Below are positions 1 to 9,300 of a stretch of DNA of 10,068 bases, in pieces (position 1 is the stretch's first letter; each line of letters opens with the position of its first letter). The DNA is taken from NCBI GenBank assembly GCA_026770585.1, contig MU646957.1, forward strand, positions 140,575-150,642, written 5' to 3'. The DNA is from Baffinella frigidus. Its lineage: Eukaryota > Cryptophyceae > Cryptomonadales > Baffinellaceae. The translations under genes and the position numbers were made by a program. The notes below the pieces were generated by a model, which saw only the letters and a program-made list of their open reading frames with translations, had not been told where the DNA came from and searched no databases.

Positions 1-39
<39 letters not shown>

Positions 40-68
40 TATATATATACAGATATATATATATATAT
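1..68. repeat. (TA)n microsatellite
   Basis: An almost uninterrupted AT dinucleotide run with two 'cag' interruptions, ending in 'ttta'. It starts at the window edge, so its length is unknown. It probably lies in the intron upstream of exon 1. Confidence 0.95.
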
Positions 69-96
69 TTACGACTTTATAACCCTATATGTACAT

Positions 97-207
97 ATAG
101 ATAGATAGATAGACAGATAGATAGATATAGATAGATAGATAGATAGACAGATAGATAGACAGATAGATAGATAGATAGATAGACAGACAGATAAATGGAT
201 GGATAGA
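97..207. repeat. GATA/GACA tetranucleotide microsatellite
   Basis: Tandem 'gata' units mixed with 'gaca', drifting into 'ggat' at the right end. Together with the TA run it fills the space before exon 1. Minus-strand ORFs here only translate the repeat (ICLSIYLSI-type peptide) and are not genes. Confidence 0.95.
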
Positions 208-238
208 TGCCCTGTACAAGTACATATATGTATTTGAG

Positions 239-330
239 AAGGAGAAGTTGGCGCGGGAGTGGGAAGGCGAGCGGGCCGAGCGGAGTAAGGCGGAGGCGGC
301 GGCGCGCGTCGTTGGGGACGACGCGGCCCG
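239..330 (+). CDS. Exon 1 of the coiled-coil gene
   Basis: 92 nt, phase 0 in and phase 2 out, acceptor 'tttgag', donor 'gtctgt'. The peptide begins KEKLAREWEGERAERSKAEA, then AAARVVGDDAA. The GC-rich block stands out sharply from the microsatellite before it and the heptamer-rich intron after it. The trailing 'CG' joins the G of exon 2 to give Arg. The exact 5' boundary is the weak point, as the frame is open a few codons further upstream. Confidence 0.6.
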
Positions 331-3300
331 GTCTGTACCCTCAACCCAAAACTAGAGACCCGAAACCCGAAACCCTAAGCCCTAAACGTATCGATGCACA
401 CATCATGCGTTCCAGATGACTCCTCACCCCTGAACGCCAAACGCTGCACCCTCAACTCTCAACCCCAAGCCCTCAACCCTTAACTCTAAACCCCACCCAA
501 CCGCCAGCAGCCAGACAAACCAAATCAAACAAATACTTGTTCAAACGACTCAAATCGGTTCAAAATTCTGCAGGTTTGCGGCGGAGCTAGCAGCGGCCGG
601 GCGGGAGAGCACGGGGCTGCGCGCGGACCTCGCGACCTCGCGCCCTTACCGTCTATACATGTAGTTATACAGGTCATATATATAGTTATACAGTTTATTC
701 ATGTATTTATATATATTTATGTATGTATGTATGTATGTATGTATGTATGTATTTATAAATACAAACATGTAGTTATACAGTTATACATGTAATTATGCAG
801 TCTCGTCCGCAGGTTCGCGGTGGAGCTAGCGGCGGCCGGGCGGGAGAGCGCGGGACTCCGTGCGGACCTCGCGACCTCGCGCCCTCTGTATACATGTAGT
901 GATAAAGTATATAGATGTAGTCATACAGTCTATACATGTAGTTATACAGTCTATACATATATATACAGTCTGTATACATGTAGTTATTCAGTATATACAT
1001 ATAGTTATACAGTCTATACATGTAGTTATACAGTCTAACCCCTAACCTCTACAAACGCAGGTTCTCGGCGGAGCTAGCGGCGGCCGGGCGGGAGAGCGCG
1101 GGGCTGCGCGCGGACCTCGCGACTGCGCGTATGTATAATTAACATATATGCAATTAATATATCATATATATACATAGTTATAGTTACGTATATATATAAA
1201 TAGTTATATGGTAATATTTATAGAGTCATACTGTCTATACATCTGCTCGTACAGTCTTACCCCTAACCTCTAAACCCGAAACCGCAGGTTCGCGGCGGAG
1301 CTAGCGGCGGCCGGGCGGGATTGCGCGGGACTCCGCGCGGACCTTGACAACGAGCGCGCGCGCGCCGCTGCCCTCACGCTCGAGGTGGAGAGCGAATCCC
1401 AAACCCCTACACCCTACACCCTGCACCCTACACCCTACACCCTACACCCTACACCCTACACCCTACCCCCTACACCCCACACCCTACACCCTACACCCTA
1501 ACCCCCTCCCCCACCATCAAACCCCAAACGTGAAGACCTATGCCCGAACGTAGGTGGAGAGCGCGGGGGGGAAGCTCTCGGACGCGGACGCGGAAAGTCG
1601 CGAGGCGGCAACTTTGGCGGCCAGGAACATCGCGGCCCTCCGAGCTCAGGTAGAGAGTGCGGACCGGAGGGGATGATGCCCCTACACCCTACACCCTACA
1701 CCCTACACCCTACACACCAACCCCCAAACTCAACCCTCAAACCACAAACCACAAACCCCAAACCACAAACCATACACGCTGCACGCTCAACGCTGAACAC
1801 TAGGCCCTAACACACTAGACCCGAACACAGGTGGAGAGTGCAGAGGGGAAGATCACGGAGGCGGATCTCGGAAGTCGCGAGGCGGCACGCCGCATCGCGG
1901 CCCTCGAAGCCCAGGCTCCTAACCACTACATCCTACACCCTCGCATGATTCTTTCCCCCTGCACCCTACACCCTTCACCCTGCACCCTACACCCTTTACC
2001 CTGCACCCTACACCCTACACCCGGCACCCTACACCCTACTATGTGCCCTCCAAGTCCAGGCGCCCAACCCTCCTCCTCGCCCCCTCACCCCCCCGATTTT
2101 TTTTTTGACTACACTCTAAGCCCTCCACCCCAAGCCCAACCCCAAGCCCTACGCCCTACACCGTACACTCCACACTCTAAACTCGAAACCCCAAACCCTG
2201 CACCACACCCTCAAACCCTGGGACGGCAGCCCCCCTGGCTCATGGAAACAAACACCAAACACCCGACACCAAACACCAAACATCAAACATCAAATCTCAA
2301 CCCCTAAACCCTAAACCCTAAACTCTAAACCCCGACCCCTCAAGCAGGTGGAGAGCGCCGGGGGCAAACTCACAGACGCGGATTCGGGCAGCAAGGAGGC
2401 AACACGCCGCATCGCTGCCCTCGAGGCTCAGGTGGAGGAGGTCGGGTTGGAGCGGGCGCGCATGGACGGCAGGTACGAGCCTCAGCCCTATACCCTGAAT
2501 CGGAAGTTCAACGACAAAATGTCTACCACTGTTGCGCGCGCAGACCTGTAGTAATTTGAAAGCTCAAATCGAAGTTGCTCAAATCGAGGTTGCTGGTGGC
2601 AGGTACGGATGAAACCCTCTAAACCCCAAACCCCAAACCCCAAACCCCAAACCCCAAACCCTAAACGCAGGTACGAGGTGCTCAAGTCGGAGATGGCGCG
2701 CGTCGAGAAGGAGGCCGCCGACCTGTCTGCTCAGGTCCCTACACCCTACACCCTACACCCATACACTCTACACCCTACACTCTACACCCTACACCCTACA
2801 CCCTACACCCTACACTCTACACCCTACACTGTACACCCTACACCCTAAACCCTACACCCTAAACCCTACACCCTACACCCTACACCCTACACCCTACACC
2901 CTTGGTACCTTGAGCGTTCGAACACCTTAACCACACAGCGGACTACACAGAGATTTCTCCATAACCTAACCCAAAGTGGACCTGGAGGAGAACGCGACCC
3001 TCTCATCATGCTTCCCCCTAAACCCCAAACCCCAAACCCTCAAAACCCTACACCCTACACCCTTGATGTTTTCCCCTACACCCTCAACACCAAACACTAA
3101 TTGGGGGCTCGCAACCTGAATTACCATCAGGCTGGGGCCCCCAATCCGTAAACACTAAACCCTCAGACCTGAACCCTACACCATAAACCCTAAACCCTCA
3201 ACCCTACAATCAGGCGGGGGAGCTGGAGGAGGAAAACGCGACCCTCAAGGCCACGACCGAGTCCATGAGCAAGGTCTGTCCCCAACGTTGACAGATTCGT

Positions 3301-6300
3301 ACCACACCCCCAGGATGTCAACTTAAGAGCCTCGAGCCGAGGATGTCAACTTAAGAGCCTCGAGCAGCTCTCCACCCTCGCGCAGGCAACATGGTCTATT
3401 CTCAAGTTGTCATAGCCGCCATACATTCCTTCCCCAGGCGACCTTGTTTAGCTAGAGCCTATAGGGGAAACCGAACTCTGTCACAGGCTATTTGGGCTCA
3501 CCAGTCAGGCCATTTGGGCTCACCAGTTTGGTGAGCCCGGGCTCGTTCCCGCTCCAAAGTTGACGGATTAGTACCACCCGCCCAGGATGTTAACTTGAGA
3601 ATAATCAGCCAAGCCGACTGAGGCAGAGCTCGGTCTGCGCTCAAGGCCCAGACCGGGTCCATGAGCAAGGTGATGGAAAAGAAGTCTCCACACGAGCCAC
3701 GCAGGGCTGGAGGGGGGGGTATTCAAAAGTCAGTTTTCAAGGGAAAACTGTATTCAAAAGTCAATTGTTGAAAGGAAACGGCTCCAAGGACGATGTAATG
3801 GCTCCAAGAACGAGGCTGTATTACCCTACTCAAGAGCCTTGCGTGGAATGCTAGCAAGGTGAAACTGTTCTCGCCACAAAACCATTTTCGTTGCCATTTC
3901 GTGCTGGATTTCTGCGCCCAAATTCGGAACAGAACCGTTATAATACCTTGCATGATTCAAGGTGATGGAAGCGACGCTTGGAACCCTTTCCAACGTCAAC
4001 TTAAATGTGTACAACTGTCAACTTAAATGTGTACCAGGCTTGATGGCTTTGGAAAGAGGCCCAGGGCTGAACCCTTCCCCGATCGTAAGGTGGTGGAAGC
4101 GACGGAAGGGGAGGGCGCGACGCTCCGGGAGCGACTCGCGTCCGGACGGGAGCCCTTTTTGTACCGCGCACGTCCTTTACAATCACGTGTACCGCCTATA
4201 CATGTATTGTACCGTCTACACATGTATTGTAAACGCAAATCCTGGTACAAAACCGTACTAATGCGTTGTATGAATAAAGGTGATGGAAGCGACGGAGGAG
4301 GAGGGGGCGACGCTTCGGGAGCAACTCGCATCCGTCGAGGCCACCGCCGCCGCCCTCGAATCCCAGGTGCTGATCTAATCGGTTCCAACACAAATCCTCT
4401 CCGCCCATTGGAAATTGGAGCCGTTGGCGTTCTTTTTGAAGGCAAGGCTACAATTCTCTATGGGAGCGTGTATTCAAATTAAACACTCTCCGGGAACAAG
4501 TGCAGGAGGAGGTTCATAGTCTAACGGCCTGACCTCCTACCGTAGTCCGAGGGATCCTAGGACCAAAAAGTCTCGGCCTACGGTAGGAGGTCCTAGGCCA
4601 TGCCGTAGGCCTAAATACCCCATTTTCAGGCCGTTACCCTATTAAGGTGCATACGAGGACGACCGCCCGAAGGACTTTCACCTGAAAGCCAAGGTCGTTT
4701 TTCGGCCGTGACTGTCTTAGATGTGCCGAGTTCGCTCGACAGCGGCCCTGAACCCTGACCGCCGATTTCTCGATGGCAGGTACAGGATGAGGCGCATGGG
4801 CGGACGACCGCCGAGGACGCGTGCCGCGCCGCTGAGGTTCCTCCCCCTAACACTCTCTCTCTCTCGCACACACACACTCTCTCTCACTCTCTCACTCTCT
4901 CTCTCTCTCTTTCTCTCACTCACATACTCTCTCTCTCTCGCTGTCTCTCTCTCTCGGAAGCGATCGGGAGGCACACGCCACGGGAGCAGCAAACACCTCT
5001 TGCAGCTGTCATCGAGGCTTTGGGGGTAGGTGGACGCGTGCCGCGCCGCCGAAGTACCTCTTCCCATACTTTTTTCTCTCGCGCTCAGTCTATTTTTGGG
5101 CCTACCGATTTCACAGGAAAACGGTTTTAATTCAAAACTTTTGATTCAATGAAAATTACTACACGAATGCTTTAATATTACTAGTAAAACTCATGATGTG
5201 TAGTAAATTTCATTGCCAGAAATTTTGAAAATAAAACCGTTTCCCCATGAGATTCGGTGGGCCTGTCAGGTGCTTTTTCGCGAGCAAGTTGACGGGGGGT
5301 TGACGTGTCGCAACGTGGTGGACGTGGTGTCGATTGAAAGAGCGCGGCCCACCGAGACAAAAGTGGAGAGTGGAACGTCTCAAAGCAACAGTGGAACCTC
5401 TGTTAACTTAAGAAGTAACAGTGGAGAACGTGGGGTGCCAGGCCGGGCTGACGCACGCTCGGAAGGAAGCGCTGATGCGGGAGGAGGAGCTCCTCTAGAG
5501 AGAGTCACGAGGTTTGGAGTTGGTCACGCGGACCTTGTGTCCCCATTAACCGCGGATAAGGTTCATTAACCTCCGGATAAGGTTGTCCGATGGCGGGGGT
5601 GGGGCTAACCCACAACACAAAACAGGCGGGGCTGACGCACGCGCGGAAGGAGGCGCTGATGCGGGAGGAGGAGCTCCTCGCCGGGGCAAGAAAGGAGAAG
5701 GACGCAGGCGCGAGACCCGAACCCCGTAATTCAAAACCTGAGACCCGAACCCCTATCCCCTGAGAAGGACGCAGGCGCGTCCCCCTGGACCCTAACACCC
5801 GCACCCAAACCCCAACACCCAACGCCCAAAGGCCAAACGCCAGGACCCCGAACCTCAAACACCAAACGCCCAAACCCCGAACTTTGCGGGGGCACGCAAA
5901 GAGAAGGATGCGGGCGCTTTCCCCTGGACCCTAACCCCCGCACCCAAACCCCAACAACCAACCTCCAAAACCCAACGCCCAAAGGCCAAAAGCCCGAGCC
6001 CCAAACACCAAACCCGAGAACACAAACCCGAAACGGGAGGGAGGAGGAGCTGCTGGCTGGGGCACGCACGGAGAAGGACGGCGCGAGACCCGAACCCCGC
6101 CTGTTTCGTATCCTCTTGCCGGTTTAAAAAATAAAGTGTCCATCTATATTTCGGGTACTCTGCGCAATTTCGCCCCTACTTTTTGTCCTTTTTCAAATCT
6201 GAAAGCGCAGATCCTCGAGATTTGGCCGTCAGCTCCAGAATCTGCTAAAACAAATCGAGCTGCGATGAAATCTTGAGATCTTTACTACAGGCCAAAAAAT

Positions 6301-9300
6301 ATATTCTCAAGGTATTATTCTACTATAAAACCGGCACGAGGATACGTGCCGCAGTTCCTCATATCCTCACCGAAACCCGAGACCCGAAACCTGAGACCCG
6401 AAACGCCAAACCCGAACGCAACCCGAAAAATGAAACCCGAAAAATGATACCTGGAACTCGAAGCCCTAAACCTCGAGAAACTGGGTGCAGGAGAGAAGCT
6501 GGGCGGGGCGGTGCGCGACGCCGAGTCCCGCGTCGAGGCGGCGCGCGCGGCCGCGGCCGCTGGTCCTGAACCCTAAACCGCTTACCCCAAATCCCTAATC
6601 CCTAATCCCTAATCCCTAATCCCCAATCCCTAATCCCTAATCCCTAATCCCTCATCCCTATGCCTTGCACGCTGAACGCAACACGGCCGCGGCCGCTGGT
6701 CCTGAACCCCTAAACCCTACACCAAAATCCCTATACCCTGCGTCACAATACGCCCTAACCCCTAACTCCCTACGCTTTGATGCGCGACGCTGAGTCCCGC
6801 GTCGAGGCGGTGCGCGTGGCCGCGGCCGCAGGTACCTAGCCCCTACACCCTATGCCATTCAGCCTAAACCCCAAACCATAAACCCTAATCTCCAAGCCCT
6901 AAACTCTAATCCCTACACCTTACACCCTCAACCGTGAACCCTATGTCTGACACCCTAAACCCTAAACTCTAAACCGCAAACTCCAAACAACAGGAGAGGA
7001 GGAGCGGCGGGAGGAGCGCGCCCGCCTGGAGGGCCGCGTCAGGTCTCTCCAACCCCTAAGGCTCAAACCCTGGGGTGGAGTTCAGGGGTTAGGGGGTTGG
7101 GGATTAGGGCGGGGGGGGTGGAGGGGCTCGGCAGGTCACCCCAAACCCTACTTCCCAATCGATAAACCCTACAGGATAATCTCTAACCCCTAACCCCTGA
7201 ACCCCAACACCTGAACCCCAACCCTTGAACGCTAAACCCGGAGGGTCGCGTCAGGTCACCCCGAACCCTAAGTTGGGGTTCAGGGGTTGGGGCTTTGGGA
7301 TTAGGTGCACTCCACCCCAGGGTGTGGAAAGCCGCGTGAGGTCACCCCGAACCCTACTTCCCAAACCCTGGGCTGGGGTTCAGGGGTTTAGGGTGTAGGG
7401 TTTGGAGGGGCGCATCAAGTCGCCCCAAACGCTACACCCTTACACCATGCTGTCCCCTCAGCTCTGAAGCTCTGAAGCCCAAACCCTCAACCCTCAACCC
7501 TCAACCCTTGATGCTCCCCCCTAAGCCATAAACCTAGGGCCCTACGGTAGGGCGTATGAGCCTACTCGCCACTTAAGGGATAGGGCCTTACCCCGATTAC
7601 AGTCGATCTAATGGCCCAACCTTGGAGCCCTTTTCCCCTGAGGCGGGCTCATTCCTGGTGTTCAGGGATTGGTGTGTTCAGGGTTTAAGCCATAAACCCT
7701 GAACCCCACACCAATCCCTGAACACCAGGAATGAGGAGGCCAACTCGGCACACGCAAGGCAGTCACCTCGGACAGTTGGCTTCGGCGTCCGCGTGACCGG
7801 TCACGCGGGCGCTCACGAGCCTGCCGGCTCGTGAGCGATCCCTGAACACCAGGAATGAGGAGGCGCGGCAGCCCCAACTCCTAAACCCCTTGACCCTTAA
7901 TCCCCATCCCTAACCCCTAAACCCCAAACCCGCGTCAGGGAGGAGGAGGCGCGGCGGCGCACGGCGGAGGTAACCCCCAAACCCTAAACCCTAAACCCTA
8001 AACCCTAGACCCTGAACCCTAAACCCTAAACCCTAAACACCAAACACCAAACACCAAACCCCAAACCCCAAACCCCAAACCCCAAACCCTGAGCCCTAAA
8101 CCCCAAACCCCAAACCCTAAACCCTGAGCCCTAAACCCTAAACCTCAAACCCCAATCCCCAAACCCTCAACCCCAAACCCCAAACCCCAAACCCCCAAAC
8201 CCAAACCCTAAAACAGGAGAAGGCCGCGGCAGCAGAAGGGCGTGCGTCCGAGACCGAGACCCGCGCACGGGGGGCGGAGGCGCGGGCGAAGGGGGCGGAG
8301 GAGGAGAAGCACGCGGCGGAGGAGCGCGCGCGGGGCGCGGAGCAGTGGGTGCGCCAGGCTGCTGATGAGGTTATATCCCACCTAGCAATCCGGCGTTTAT
8401 GCTACGGGGCAATCTTAACAATACATGTACAAGGCGATTTAGTACCAGGAAAGCAGGGTATAATAGATGTATGGGCTGTACAACCACTTGTATCGCCCGG
8501 TTTGGAGGTTGCGGCAGCCGAGGGGGCGAAGGAGGAGAAGCACGCGGTGGAGGAGCGCGCGCGGGGCGCGGAGCAGTGGGTGCGCCAGGCTGCTGATGAG
8601 TTTATCTTCTGAACCTAATCTCCTGAACCTTAATCTCCTGAACCTTGATAATTTCAATGGTCAAATTGATAATTTGATTTAATTTACCGTTGAGACTATT
8701 CAGTTAATGCGGGAAGTCTGTACCGGGAAACGCACCGGTTATTCCTTTCAGGGGGCGGAGCTGTTGGTACCCACACGAGGCTATCCATGCGAACAGATTC
8801 ATAAGTCAATTATTGGATTTTTGCCCAGGAAACACGCCCAAAGTCAGCAAATGATCACGTTTCCTCCCGGTTTTTCCGGGGGAAACGTGATAATTTCCCC
8901 ACAAATTTTTTAAACGCCCTTTTATTCTGTTCGCATGAATAGCCTCGTGTGGGCGCCAGGTTGCTGATGAGGTTCTCGCCCCTTCTAGCAATCTGGCGTT
9001 TATGCTATGTTACGCATGGGTGTATGACAAGATGGGAAAAAATACCCTAAAATGTCACAAAACGGCGCGCGTGGAGGAGCGGAAGAGGGGGGCGGGGCAG
9101 TGGGTGCGTCAGGCTGCTGATGAGCCACACGAGGCTACCTATGCGAACAGAATAAAAGTCGATTGTAAACGTGTGTAGTAATTTTGAGATGAAAAGCAGC
9201 GACTTTACACAAGTCGCGGCGCTGAGCGCCGCGACACGTGACCTTTTCAGTGCAAAACTTTAAAAGTCCCTTTTATTCTGTTCGCCTGGTTGGCCTCGTG

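Larger units (their letters stand above)
3274..4279 (+). other. Intron 10: long, mostly heptamer-free
   Basis: About 1 kb with no telomere-like repeats. It holds a duplicated segment (about 3285-3330 and 3556-3600), a 28-bp-period duplication (3312-3365), a hairpin (3516-3538), an exon-10 relic (3637-3669), two exon-11-like copies (3962, 4090) and an 18-bp repeat (3995-4034). ORFs on both strands in 3723-4482 match nothing I recognise and look like chance. Confidence 0.5.
7043..7938 (+). other. Intron 15: heptamers in both orientations plus palindrome cluster
   Basis: An 896-bp intron. At least three later copies of the exon 15 donor context (gtcaccccraaccct at about 7134, 7254, 7336) show internal duplication. 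G-rich runs on the plus strand (7081-7125, 7272-7300, 7370-7405) alternate with C-rich ones. 7540-7640 is unique sequence without a recognised feature. 7648-7864 is a palindrome cluster. Confidence 0.6.

Noticed and set aside
4023-4482. Overlapping 140- and 151-residue ORFs on opposite strands
   Set aside because: Both cover exon 11 and its copies; the plus ORF changes relation to exon 11 (different frame at 4280) and the minus ORF is its shadow.
4626-5067. Minus-strand ORFs with RERERE repeats
   Set aside because: They translate the complement of the CT microsatellite at 4851-4955.
5213-5569. 118-residue plus-strand ORF as a gene
   Set aside because: It starts inside the foldback element's right arm, has no recognisable domain, and its 3' part is the exon 13 relic in a different frame.
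5505-6143. Minus-strand ORFs of 62-122 residues (LGFGVWGLGF-type)
   Set aside because: They translate the complement of CCCAAAC-type repeats; composition and period follow the repeat, not a protein.
7789-7837. Rho-independent terminator
   Set aside because: The stems are strong but there is no T run and the context is eukaryotic intron sequence.
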